Below, in pieces: positions 18,415 through 29,222 of a DNA stretch of 64,000 nucleotides. Made by a program: the position numbers and the translations under genes. Below the pieces are notes generated by a model, which did no database searches, was not told the origin of the DNA, and worked only from the letters and a program-made list of their open reading frames with translations. This DNA is from Lunatimonas salinarum. Lineage in GTDB: Bacteria; Bacteroidota; Bacteroidia; Cytophagales; Cyclobacteriaceae. Position 1 is the first letter of the stretch; each line of letters begins with the position of its first letter. Location: positions 124,001 through 188,000 of the forward strand of contig NZ_JACVCV010000006.1 in NCBI RefSeq assembly GCF_017811155.1, written 5' to 3'.

Positions 18415-19806
18415 ATGGCATTACAAAATTATACAAAACACTTAGATGTCACCATAAAGCTTGCCTATCCAGTTATGCTGAGCCAATTGGGACAGGTTCT
18501 TGTGGGGGTCGCAGATAATATTATGGTGGGCCGCTTGGGTGCGGAAACACTTGCAGCGGCCTCCCTGGCAAATAGCATATTCTTTTTGATCCTCATGTTT
18601 GGGACGGGGGTATCCATGGCAATCACGCCATTGGTGGCGGTAGCGGATGGAGAGGGTAAGAAGCGTAGAATCTCCCGGATTTTCCAACACGGATTCTGGA
18701 TCAATATCGTGTCCGGTATCCTGTTATTTTTGTTCGTTTTAGGGCTGTCACCGGGTCTTAATCACCTGGGTCAACCGGTAGAGGTGGTTGCATTAGCCAT
18801 TCCCTATCTACTGATCATTACTTTTTCCTTGGTGCCGCTGATGTTTTTCCAAACATTTAAGCAATTCATCGAAGGGCTGTCTCAGACACGGCAGGCCATG
18901 ACGATCACACTTGCCTGCAATGCAGTCAATGTCTTTCTAAATTGGGTATTGATATACGGTAACCTCGGCTTTCCTGCCATGGGTTTAAATGGTGCCGGGT
19001 GGGCTACGCTGATTTCCCGGGTGATGATGGCGGTAGTTATTTATATTTATGTTCAACAATCTGGTCGATACCGAGCCTACAGTCTGATTTATGGATTTGC
19101 GAAAATAAGCCGGGGTATGGTAAGCCGCATGTTGAAAATCGGGGTTCCCACAGGCTTTCAATTTGTGTTTGAGGTAGGAGCGTTTAGCACGGCCGCCATC
19201 ATGATGGGTTGGCTAGGGGTGAATGCGCTGGCGGCACATCAGATAGCGATCAATTTGGCCTCCGTCAGCTACATGATGGCCTCGGGACTTGCCGCAGCGG
19301 CCATGGTCCGAGTCGGTAACCAATTGGGTAGAAGGGATATTCTTGCTTTAAGGGAGGTTGGTTTCTCCATTTTTGGCATGGTAGCGGTATTTATGTTCTT
19401 TTTTGCCGTTTTGTTTGTGGGTTTGCGCAATTACCTTCCGTTGATTTACATTGACGATCCGGGGGTTGTTCAAACCGCGGCGGTGCTGTTGGTGATTGCC
19501 GGGATATTTCAGCTTTCTGATGGTGTCCAAGTGGTGGGCTTGGGCGCCCTGAGAGGCCTGTCTGACTTGAAAGTGCCGACCTTGGTAACACTAGTCGCTT
19601 ATTGGGTAGTCGGGTTGCCTTTGGGCTATATCCTCGCCTTTCCATTTGGTATGGAAGAGGTCGGCATCTGGATAGGCCTGCTTACGGGGTTGACTGCTAC
19701 GGCGATCATGTTAATCTGGCGCTTTCATCGCATCAGTAAACGATTGCTAAAAGCGCAACATAATTCGGCGCTTGACAAGGAAGATCAAGTGTTGGCGCTA
19801 AAATGA
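18415..19806 (+). CDS. MATE family efflux transporter
   Basis: 463 residues with about 12 membrane segments in two six-helix halves. The first half opens YPVMLSQLGQVLVGVADNIMVGRLG, the classic NorM-type N-terminus; the second half repeats the pattern near residue 240 (KIGVPTGFQFVFEVGAFS). MATE proteins export cationic drugs or metabolites with Na+ or H+ entry. It is coupled to the next gene by an ATGA overlap (stop and start share 19803-19806) and follows the Nudix gene by 19 bp. Confidence 0.93.
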   Translation: MALQNYTKHLDVTIKLAYPVMLSQLGQVLVGVADNIMVGRLGAETLAAASLANSIFFLILMFGTGVSMAITPLVAVADGEGKKRRISRIFQHGFWINIVSGILLFLFVLGLSPGLNHLGQPVEVVALAIPYLLIITFSLVPLMFFQTFKQFIEGLSQTRQAMTITLACNAVNVFLNWVLIYGNLGFPAMGLNGAGWATLISRVMMAVVIYIYVQQSGRYRAYSLIYGFAKISRGMVSRMLKIGVPTGFQFVFEVGAFSTAAIMMGWLGVNALAAHQIAINLASVSYMMASGLAAAAMVRVGNQLGRRDILALREVGFSIFGMVAVFMFFFAVLFVGLRNYLPLIYIDDPGVVQTAAVLLVIAGIFQLSDGVQVVGLGALRGLSDLKVPTLVTLVAYWVVGLPLGYILAFPFGMEEVGIWIGLLTGLTATAIMLIWRFHRISKRLLKAQHNSALDKEDQVLALK

Positions 19807-20573
19807 AAGGGATATTTCCTATTCAACATAACAACTGCATTGGTATGCAAACAAGCTTATACATCGTAACAGGAAGTAGCAAAGGACTTGGGAGAGCGCT
19901 GGTAGAATCGTTGCTGCGGCGTCCCGACACAAAGGTAGTGGGCATTTCCAGATCGGAGGAGAAAGCCACAGAGCGTTTCTTTCCAATTCAATTGGATCTC
20001 AGTGATATCCAAACCCTGATCGGGAACTTGGATAGGGTATTTCCATCCGGTAGTTATCAGCGCGTCGTGTTGATCAACAATGCCGGATGGATCGGTGAAA
20101 TTGGTCCCATGGGAGACTTGTCTCCTCTGGGAATAGCAACTGTCCACCTAGTAAATACGGTGGCGCCGGCCATTTTGACCAATGCTTTCATTGAAAAATA
20201 CGGAAACAGTACCCCAGAAAAAGTCGTGATCAACGTGAGTTCCGGAGCAGCAAGAAAGGCCGTGGATGGCTGGTCCAGTTACTGTTCTTCCAAGGCAGCG
20301 TTAAACCAGTTTACCTTGGTGGCCCAGGAGGAGTCCGATTTAAAAGGCTATGGTATCCGGTACATCGCGCTGTCCCCTGGGATCATAGATACGCCGATGC
20401 AGGGTGAAATCCGGGCTGCCTCACAGGAGAGATTCAGTCAGTTGGAAAAGTTTAAGGCATTCAAGGATACCAATCAGTTAAGTACTCCTGCAGAAACAGC
20501 TGCAAAGGTCAATTACCTGCTGGATCATTTGGACGAATTTCCGGGGGTGCTGTTAGATGTCCGGGAGTTTTGA
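19803..20573 (+). CDS. Short-chain dehydrogenase/reductase (sepiapterin reductase-like)
   Basis: 256 residues from the overlapping ATG at 19803; an internal ATG at 19845 (MQTSLYIVTGSSKGLG) gives a more typical SDR N-terminus, so either start is possible. NAD(P) motif TGSSKGLG, NNAGWIG, catalytic Ser (INVSSGAARK) and YCSSKAA (YxxxK) are all present. It is a classical SDR, nearest in feel to sepiapterin or benzil reductases. Its end overlaps the opposite-strand SixA-like gene by 21 bp. Confidence 0.88.
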   Translation: MKGIFPIQHNNCIGMQTSLYIVTGSSKGLGRALVESLLRRPDTKVVGISRSEEKATERFFPIQLDLSDIQTLIGNLDRVFPSGSYQRVVLINNAGWIGEIGPMGDLSPLGIATVHLVNTVAPAILTNAFIEKYGNSTPEKVVINVSSGAARKAVDGWSSYCSSKAALNQFTLVAQEESDLKGYGIRYIALSPGIIDTPMQGEIRAASQERFSQLEKFKAFKDTNQLSTPAETAAKVNYLLDHLDEFPGVLLDVREF

Positions 20574-21053
20574 TTTTGGAAAGTCGTAAAACCAAAAGCG
20601 GGTGTTTTCCGGTGATATTTCGTTCCAAGCGCCCGCGGATGATTGAAAGCCGAATTGCCCGCAAGTAGGCAGGTTATCCAGTTCTTCACCGAAGTGGTTC
20701 ACCAAGTCCGTCATTCCGGGATTGTGTCCAAAGAAAAACACGATTTCATGCCTATTTTCCGTCTGGTGGATGGCATGTAAGAGCCCCTTGGTGCCGGCGT
20801 GGTACATGGATGCTAACGCCATGATTTTTTCTTTTGGGTATTGGAAAATAGATGCTGCCAACCTCGCCGTGTCCAAGGCTCGGACGGCGTCCGAGCTTAC
20901 CATTAGGTCGGGTTTGATCCCTTTTTTAAGTAATCTAGTGGCCATTTCGGGGGTGTCACTAAGGCCTCTGTTGGCTAAGGACCGCTCGTGGTCGCTCCGG
21001 AAAGCATGGTCCCAAGAGGATTTGGCATGACGCCATATTACGAATTTTTTCAT
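20553..21053 (-). CDS. SixA-like histidine phosphatase
   Basis: 166 residues, the short form of the histidine phosphatase (phosphoglycerate mutase-like) family. The catalytic RHAKSSW motif has its phosphoacceptor His at residue 9; the second His lies in FGHNPGMTDLVN (about 107-118), with the second Arg in RALDTAR. Relatives such as SixA remove phosphate from phosphohistidine proteins. The target here is unknown. The gene is convergent with the SDR and the two coding regions overlap by 21 bp. Confidence 0.9.
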   Translation of the reverse strand: MKKFVIWRHAKSSWDHAFRSDHERSLANRGLSDTPEMATRLLKKGIKPDLMVSSDAVRALDTARLAASIFQYPKEKIMALASMYHAGTKGLLHAIHQTENRHEIVFFFGHNPGMTDLVNHFGEELDNLPTCGQFGFQSSAGAWNEISPENTRFWFYDFPKSKLPDI

Positions 21054-21356
21054 CTGTTTATAATTTGTTCTTTAGCGGTCAGATGGAATCCCTGCCTACC
21101 GGCAGGCAGGTCGCACGAATTACAGTCGTCCCTCTGTGTGTCGCTTGCGTCGTGCTCGATTTCATGTTTTTCAGCGGTCAGAAGTTTCGTGGTCTTCAGC
21201 TTGGTCAGTTCTCCGCGGGAACCAGCCCGAGCTGTTGTTTTTCGGGTTCTTTCACGACGAGCGCATAAAAGTGGATGATTTGTCAAAAGGAATCAACTTT
21301 TTCTTAAATTAAGCTGTCAAAAATCCAAAGACCTCTATTTGCATACCTTACTGTTT
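21054..21356. other. Intergenic region with palindromic repeat, no gene
   Basis: A gap between divergent SixA-like and PQQ-dehydrogenase genes. Short frames on both strands read through the palindrome (giving LPAGRQG-like peptides) and are not real. The decamer AGCGGTCAGA occurs twice (about 21074 and 21172). The rest shows nothing recognisable. Confidence 0.6.
21091..21110. repeat. Palindromic intergenic repeat of the CCTGCCNNCCGG type
   Basis: CCTGCCTACCGGCAGGCAGG, an inverted repeat with a single mismatched pair (position 8 against 13). Similar palindromes occur in many Bacteroidota intergenic regions. It could form a short hairpin in either transcript. Confidence 0.7.
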
Positions 21357-23495
21357 ATGAAGATCATTTCCCCTACCTGCTTTGCCTGTCTGGTATTCTC
21401 TTGGCTCTTTTCCGGCTGCGGCACTTCCTCCGAGGAAGGCATCGGATCCCATGAAAATTGGGAGGTTAGTCTCGGAGACAAATTCAGTTCTCAATACTCT
21501 CATTTGGATCAGATTAACCGGAAAAACCTTGATCGCTTAGAGCTGGCGTGGACCTTTCGTTCCGGGGATTTGACAGAACGAAGAAATACGCAGATTCAGT
21601 GCAATCCCATCATTGTGGATGGCGTGCTCTTCGGCAGTACGCCTACGATGAAAGCCGTTGCGCTGGATGCAGGCACGGGGAAGCTTCTGTGGGAGTTTGA
21701 CCCAAAGAAGGATTTTGAAGTTCCTATAACCGTCAACCGGGGGCTAACGTATTTTCGGGATGGATCGGGAGACCGGGTTTTCTTTTCCGCAGGATCCTTT
21801 CTGTTTGCGCTGAATGCGCAGACCGGTCAGTTGGTGCGGGATTTTGGGGATTCTGGGAAGGTTTCGCTGAAAGAGGGGCTCGGTGATTGGGCCAAGGATC
21901 TGTACGTCATTTCTACCTCTCCCGGGATTATTTTTGAGGACAAAATCATCGTGGGAACCAGGGTTTCCGAAAACAACGATGCCGCTCCGGGATACGTGAG
22001 AGCTTTCAACGCGTTTACTGGAGCGCTGGATTGGGTATTTCATACAATCCCAAGACCCGGGGAGTATGGGTATGATACCTGGCCTGTAGACTCTTACCAA
22101 CGTGCTGGAGGAGCCAACAGCTGGTCCGGATTCAGCTTGGACGAAAAGCGGGGGATGGTGTTTGTCCCCACGGGCTCGGCTTCCTTTGACTTTTGGGGTG
22201 GGAATCGCCTTGGAGATAATTTGTTTTCCAATTCGGTGATTGCGCTCAATGCCGCCACAGGGGAACGGATTTGGCATTATCAGACCGTTCGGCATGACAT
22301 GTGGGACAGGGATCTTCCCGCACCTCCCAATTTGGTTCGGGTGGTTCACAGCGGCAAGACCGTCGATGCCGTGGCGCAGATCACCAAAACCGGAAGAGTG
22401 TTTGTTTTTAATCGGGAGACGGGAGACCCCCTCTTCCCTATCGAGGAGATGGATGTTCCGTTGTCGGATCTAATGGGCGAGGTGGCCGCTGCATCCCAGC
22501 CACTGCCTGTGCTGCCTCCGCCTTTTGCCCGGCAGGTGTTTACGGATGAGGAAGTGACGGATATCTCTCCAGAATCTGGGGACTATGTGAGGGAGATGCT
22601 TAAAGGCAAACGCTATGGTCACATGTACATGCCTCCCAGTACGGAGGGGACGGTTGTCTTTCCGGGATTCGATGGGGGAGGCGAATGGGGTGGTGCTGCG
22701 TTTGACCCAACTTCCGGTTGGCTATACGTAAATGCAAACGAGATGCCTTGGATTCACACCATGGTTCCTACGTTCGATCAGGCGGGCGCCGGCTTGGGCA
22801 AGTCGGTTTATATGGTCAATTGCGGAATGTGCCACGGTCCCGCCATGGCAGGGGACCCAACCGGTGACTACCCTTCGTTGATCGGTGTGGGCGGTCGATT
22901 GGCGTCCGGGGAACTGGTGGACATCATCACCAAAGGTAAGGGAAGAATGCCCGGCTTTCAGCACCTCAAGGAGGCCGAAAGGGAAGCGGTCTTGGCGTAC
23001 ATCAACAGACAGGAGGGCTCCGAAGTGGATGCCCACGAAGAGGGCATGGAGTCAAATCTCGGAGCGGTTCCTTACACGCATACGGGGTATCATCGGTTTT
23101 TTGATCAGGATGGATATCCTGCCGTTAAGCCCCCTTGGGGAACTCTGAGTGCGATTGATTTAAACAAGGGAGAAATTAGCTGGCAGGTGCCTCTCGGAGA
23201 ATTTAAGGAACTCACGGAGCGGGGTATTCCCAAAACTGGAACAGAAAATTATGGCGGACCGGTGGTGACGGCGGGAGGTCTGGTGTTTATTGGGGCATCT
23301 AAGGACGAGTATTTTCGTGTGTTTGACAAGGTGACTGGAGAGGAACTGTGGAAATACAAATTACCGGCGGCAGGCTATGCCACCCCGGCGGTATATGCCG
23401 TGAATGGCAAGCAGTACGTGGTCATTGCCGCAGGTGGGGGGAAGATAGGCACTGATCCTGGAGATTATTATCTGGCGTTTGCGCTGAAGGATTAG
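21357..23495 (+). CDS. PQQ-dependent dehydrogenase lipoprotein with cytochrome c domain
   Basis: 712 residues from the ATG at 21357; a TTG six codons upstream is not needed. The N-terminus is a lipoprotein signal (MKIISPTCFACLVFSWLFSGC), with the expected lipid-bearing Cys at the end of that segment. The rest is an eight-bladed PQQ propeller of the membrane glucose/quinate dehydrogenase type but without the N-terminal membrane anchor. A mono-heme c domain with CGMCH at about residues 489-493 and a Met ligand candidate in GRMPGF is inserted before the last blades. It presumably oxidises a sugar or alcohol in the periplasm and passes electrons to the heme. No PQQ synthesis genes are nearby. Confidence 0.88.
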   Translation: MKIISPTCFACLVFSWLFSGCGTSSEEGIGSHENWEVSLGDKFSSQYSHLDQINRKNLDRLELAWTFRSGDLTERRNTQIQCNPIIVDGVLFGSTPTMKAVALDAGTGKLLWEFDPKKDFEVPITVNRGLTYFRDGSGDRVFFSAGSFLFALNAQTGQLVRDFGDSGKVSLKEGLGDWAKDLYVISTSPGIIFEDKIIVGTRVSENNDAAPGYVRAFNAFTGALDWVFHTIPRPGEYGYDTWPVDSYQRAGGANSWSGFSLDEKRGMVFVPTGSASFDFWGGNRLGDNLFSNSVIALNAATGERIWHYQTVRHDMWDRDLPAPPNLVRVVHSGKTVDAVAQITKTGRVFVFNRETGDPLFPIEEMDVPLSDLMGEVAAASQPLPVLPPPFARQVFTDEEVTDISPESGDYVREMLKGKRYGHMYMPPSTEGTVVFPGFDGGGEWGGAAFDPTSGWLYVNANEMPWIHTMVPTFDQAGAGLGKSVYMVNCGMCHGPAMAGDPTGDYPSLIGVGGRLASGELVDIITKGKGRMPGFQHLKEAEREAVLAYINRQEGSEVDAHEEGMESNLGAVPYTHTGYHRFFDQDGYPAVKPPWGTLSAIDLNKGEISWQVPLGEFKELTERGIPKTGTENYGGPVVTAGGLVFIGASKDEYFRVFDKVTGEELWKYKLPAAGYATPAVYAVNGKQYVVIAAGGGKIGTDPGDYYLAFALKD

Positions 23496-25682
<2,187 letters not shown>

Positions 25683-25732
25683 AAAATAACGAGCCATCCA
25701 TACCTCGAACCTATATCGTTTACAAGAGTCTA

Positions 25733-26425
25733 CTATCCTGCCGGATTCAACTTGCTGAGTTCGGCGGATAACAGCTCCTGAAAGGTGCTGCTGATCGGAA
25801 CCACTTTATCCGCCAGGGTTAGTTGGTGCCTTTCTACCTTGCGTACTTGGGCAAGATTGACGATGAATGAACGGTGTGTTTTTACAAAGGTTGCGGGTAG
25901 TTGCTTCTCGATTTCCACCAGTGTCGTCCTGCCTACTACGGTCTCCTGCAAAAGGTGAAAGGTCACGTAATTTCCCTGCGCTTCACAGTAGAGGACGTCT
26001 TCGAACCGTATTTTCACCTGCTCAAAGCCGGTCTTGATAAAAAGAAATGTTTTTTCCGGCACATGCTTGAGGTCATGCCATTCGCGTGCGCGCTGACATG
26101 CCTGCAGGAATCGGGCCAGGGAAAAGGGTTTGAGCAAATAATCGGTGGCATCCAATTCGAATCCTTTCACCGCATGTTCGGAATAGGCCGTCGTAAAGAT
26201 AACCAACGTCTTTTTGGGCAATAGGGCCGCGACTTCCATGCCGGATATGTCGGGCATTTTGATGTCCAAAAAGAGCAGATCTACCGGTTCCTCCTGCAGA
26301 AACTCCAAGGCTTTGATGGCATCGGTAAATACCTCTTTCAGGTGTATAAAGGGCACTTTGGAAGCGTGTGACTTGATCACCTCCAAGGCCATGTATTCGT
26401 CGTCAATGGCTACGGCCGACAGCAT
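25733..26425 (-). CDS. LytTR-type response regulator
   Basis: 230 residues. The receiver domain (1-120) has acidic residues DDE at 8-10, phospho-acceptor Asp54 in FLDIKMP, and conserved Thr and Lys near LLKPF. The LytTR DNA-binding domain (about 135-228) has VKIRFEDVLYCEAQGNYV and KTHRSFIVNL. The ATG is 11 bp after the kinase stop (26437), so kinase and regulator form one operon. Such AlgR/AgrA-family pairs in Bacteroidota often control envelope or polysaccharide genes; targets are not evident. Confidence 0.94.
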   Translation of the reverse strand: MLSAVAIDDEYMALEVIKSHASKVPFIHLKEVFTDAIKALEFLQEEPVDLLFLDIKMPDISGMEVAALLPKKTLVIFTTAYSEHAVKGFELDATDYLLKPFSLARFLQACQRAREWHDLKHVPEKTFLFIKTGFEQVKIRFEDVLYCEAQGNYVTFHLLQETVVGRTTLVEIEKQLPATFVKTHRSFIVNLAQVRKVERHQLTLADKVVPISSTFQELLSAELSKLNPAG

Positions 26426-26436
26426 AGGGCGGGGGG

Positions 26437-27843
26437 CTACAGTTGAATACTCAAATGTACGAAAAACTCCAAATCGTTTTCCCGAATGATCAGCTCGTGT
26501 TTGCCGGGGTATAGCAGTTGCAGGCGTTGTCGGACATTTTGAAGCCCAATGCCGGAGGATTTGTGTTCGGGGTCATCGGATTTACTTCGGTGCATGCTGT
26601 TAGTGACATCCAGGTGGACCGATCCGGCCAGGCAGCGCAGGCTGATGTTTACCCAGGATTTGTGCTGCAGACTGATTCCGTGTTTGAAGGCATTTTCAAT
26701 AAAGGGAATAAGAAGCATCGGTGCGATTTGGCCTTTGCAGGTGTCGGTCGATCGGTTAAACGTAATGGAGGTGTTTTCCTGCCCGTTGAATCGAAGTTCT
26801 TGGAGGTCTACGTAGTTGATTAGGTATTCCTTTTCCCGTTCTACAGCGATTTTTTCCTGGTTGTTTTCATGCAGCATAAAGCGCATCATATCTCCCAGTT
26901 TTTGAATCCCAGTAGCGGTATGTTCCGACCCCTCCTGAAGTGCGGTTCCGTAGAGGGTATTCAGAGCATTGAACAGAAAATGCGGGTTTATTTGCGAGCG
27001 TAGAAAGGAGAGGTTGGCAGTGGATTGGTCAGCTTTTGCGGTCAGCGTATGGATCTTCCCGAGGTAGGTTTCGTATTTGTCAAAGACCATCGTAGACAGG
27101 GGGATCACGATGACTACCACTATAAGCGCTAGGCCAATGCCAAAAAACACCATGTCTGGACCTAAGTTAAACGTCGCGGAAATTGCTGCGCTCAATAAGA
27201 TGATTCCAACGGGTAGGATCCAATGGTAGATCCGTGCTTCTCGGAGATTGCCCGATCGCCTATTTCGGTAGATCAACAGGAAATGGTATACGATGGTAAA
27301 GCCGATACTTGGGATGGCTACCGCATAGCAGAAAACGATAAAGGGAGCTACCAGTTCCTTGAATTGTAGCAGAAAGAGCAGCACAAACAAGTATATAATT
27401 CCAATTCTAATGGAGTTATAGAGGGAGTAATCCTTAGGCTGCGGGGAGAGAAAAATCTTGTCCGCCATGTAGGCGAATGCCAGGTACCCAAAGTAGGTAA
27501 CTATAGCGCCGAAGTAGGCAGGTAGAAAAATGCGTTCGCTTATATCAAACCCTGCCCCAATCATGGCGGTCAGTGCCAAAGAAAGCACAAATAGGAGTAG
27601 GGATAGCAAGATTGGTTTGGTCTTTTTTCTGGTTTGACGGTACTTGGGAATCAGCCAGAAATGCATCAGGGATACCGAGGCGAACAGCACCATCGGTATC
27701 AGGATTTTGGCGAAGTAAAGGGAAAGATCCGACCAGGGGTTAAGGTTGGATGAGCTAAGCACATTGCTGAGGATAATCGTCACAAAGACGAAGATCAGCA
27801 CCCACCGTTCAATTTGCGGGAACTGGAGTTTATGGTGTTGCAT
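26437..27843 (-). CDS. LytS-like sensor histidine kinase
   Basis: 468 residues. The N-terminal half has about eight hydrophobic segments (residues about 12-250), with no recognised sensory domain. The C-terminal part is a His_kinase (PF06580) core with QINPHFLFNALNTLYG, whose His is the phosphorylation site (about residue 293), and an ATPase with PFIENAFKHG (N box) and GIGLQNVRQRL (G box). It is first in a two-gene operon with the LytTR regulator. Confidence 0.93.
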   Translation of the reverse strand: MQHHKLQFPQIERWVLIFVFVTIILSNVLSSSNLNPWSDLSLYFAKILIPMVLFASVSLMHFWLIPKYRQTRKKTKPILLSLLLFVLSLALTAMIGAGFDISERIFLPAYFGAIVTYFGYLAFAYMADKIFLSPQPKDYSLYNSIRIGIIYLFVLLFLLQFKELVAPFIVFCYAVAIPSIGFTIVYHFLLIYRNRRSGNLREARIYHWILPVGIILLSAAISATFNLGPDMVFFGIGLALIVVVIVIPLSTMVFDKYETYLGKIHTLTAKADQSTANLSFLRSQINPHFLFNALNTLYGTALQEGSEHTATGIQKLGDMMRFMLHENNQEKIAVEREKEYLINYVDLQELRFNGQENTSITFNRSTDTCKGQIAPMLLIPFIENAFKHGISLQHKSWVNISLRCLAGSVHLDVTNSMHRSKSDDPEHKSSGIGLQNVRQRLQLLYPGKHELIIRENDLEFFVHLSIQL

Positions 27844-28367
27844 CGTTATTGGGCTTGGTCCATGAGATCCTTGGGTTCCTATGGGGGGGCGTTGAATGGG
27901 TTTCTGGGGAAAGATGGGAAATGGGGCGGAAAGACAACACCGGGCAAATGCAGGGTTGTGCCCAAGGATGGCATTCCTGCACCAATCGGATAAATAACAG
28001 AAGTACCACTACTTTGATGTATGGGGTGTGGGGTTTTTCCTGATATCGCTGTTTTCGTTTCACGCTACAAGGATACCGCAATCCATTACCAACACCAATT
28101 TCAAGGGACGAAATCCCTGATTGCGGGGATGGAAATACCGAATGCATGTTGCACCAAACGATAAACGTTATTTAGGGAAGTACACGCGTCTTACGTCTCA
28201 CCACTTCGTGAGTCTTTTCCAAACTACACCCAGCGCAGGCAATCTAAACCCAAATCCGACATACTATACTTAGAGCGCTTTTTAATAATGGGGCGATCTC
28301 GTAAGTTTCACAAGTCTTATGTCTTAAATCTCGACTAATCTCAAACCTGACATCACACTGCCCTCAC
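27844..28367. other. 524-bp region without a supported gene
   Basis: Between the kinase start and the DUF1080 gene end. It carries degenerate runs of GTCTTA-type sequence (for example GTCTTACGTCT near 28186 and GTCTTATGTCTTA near 28315) and a short hairpin CTCAC/GTGAG near 28197. A 64-codon plus-strand frame (27849-28043) and a 105-codon minus frame lack family-like sequence. The kinase promoter presumably lies near 27844. Confidence 0.5.
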
Positions 28368-29072
28368 CTACAAACTCCTGATCTTTATATTCCGAAAATA
28401 CACCTGATCTCCGTGGTCTGTTAGCAGGATATGACCGCGCTCCAGTTCACCATAGTTGAGATCCGATTTGAATTTGGTTTGGGCCTTGCGCTTCAAAAAG
28501 TCCCTGCTGCCTCTAGTATACGAAACTACCTTGACTCCATTCAGCCAATGCTCGACCTTTTTTCCTTTTGCAATGATCCTACCGTTGTTCCACTCACCGT
28601 GTGGATGCAAGACTTTGTTTTTGGGTTGGTAAAGTAAATATCCCGACGCGGTGGAACTTAGTCCATTCGGGTCTTTTTTTATTTCGGGATGGTTAAAATC
28701 GTCTATGATCTGGTATTCCGGACCATTGATCATCGTTTTGCCGGTTTCTTCGTTCACGATGGGACCTACAAAATATTTGATGCCGCTGTTGGCCTTTTCG
28801 GTCAGGTTAAATTCAAATACCAGTTCGAAATCACCGTAGGTTTCCTTGGTCATGATGTCTCCTCCTTTTCCGTCCAGATAGAGGATGCCGTCTTTATATT
28901 TCCATGCGTGACCTGGGAAGCTCTGATCAGATTTCCCCTGCCATTTGTCCATACTTGTTCCGTCAAAAAGGACTTCCCATTCTCCTTGGGCCATTGCATT
29001 TAGAGCGGAGGTAATGTACAAAATGGCAACTATCAAGCAGGGAGTTACGATGCTTTGGTGTGTGATTTTCAT
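28368..29072 (-). CDS. DUF1080 (3-keto-disaccharide hydrolase-like) secreted protein
   Basis: 234 residues with a signal peptide (about 1-28, ending NAMAQ). The mature part is a concanavalin-like beta jelly roll of the DUF1080 family: FDGTSMDKWQGK, DGILYLDGKGGDIMT, FELVFEFNLTEKANSGIKY. The family includes hydrolases of 3-keto-disaccharides and many secreted glycan-binding proteins in Bacteroidota. Here it is the last gene of the exported block and is 150 bp from the ceramidase-like gene. The exact substrate is unknown. Confidence 0.88.
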   Translation of the reverse strand: MKITHQSIVTPCLIVAILYITSALNAMAQGEWEVLFDGTSMDKWQGKSDQSFPGHAWKYKDGILYLDGKGGDIMTKETYGDFELVFEFNLTEKANSGIKYFVGPIVNEETGKTMINGPEYQIIDDFNHPEIKKDPNGLSSTASGYLLYQPKNKVLHPHGEWNNGRIIAKGKKVEHWLNGVKVVSYTRGSRDFLKRKAQTKFKSDLNYGELERGHILLTDHGDQVYFRNIKIRSL

Positions 29073-29222
29073 GTGTTTATAATTGATTCTGAGTTTTTTT
29101 TGGTGACTTATAGATTGCCGCGGACTTTGGCAGATGGTAAATGACGCAATGTTTGGGTTGCATCTACCCGTATGCCGCTCACTGTTGGTTAGGGACTTGA
29201 TCTGCGCATTTATTCCAAGAGG

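Noticed and set aside
20988-21286. Small frames on both strands around the 21091 palindrome
   Set aside because: They exist because they read through the repeat (giving LPAGR-like peptides) and overlap the SixA-like gene; no start signal or homology pattern.
27849-28043. 64-codon plus-strand frame upstream of the LytS-type kinase gene
   Set aside because: Gly/Trp-rich sequence without domain or promoter; lies in the leader region of the divergent kinase gene.
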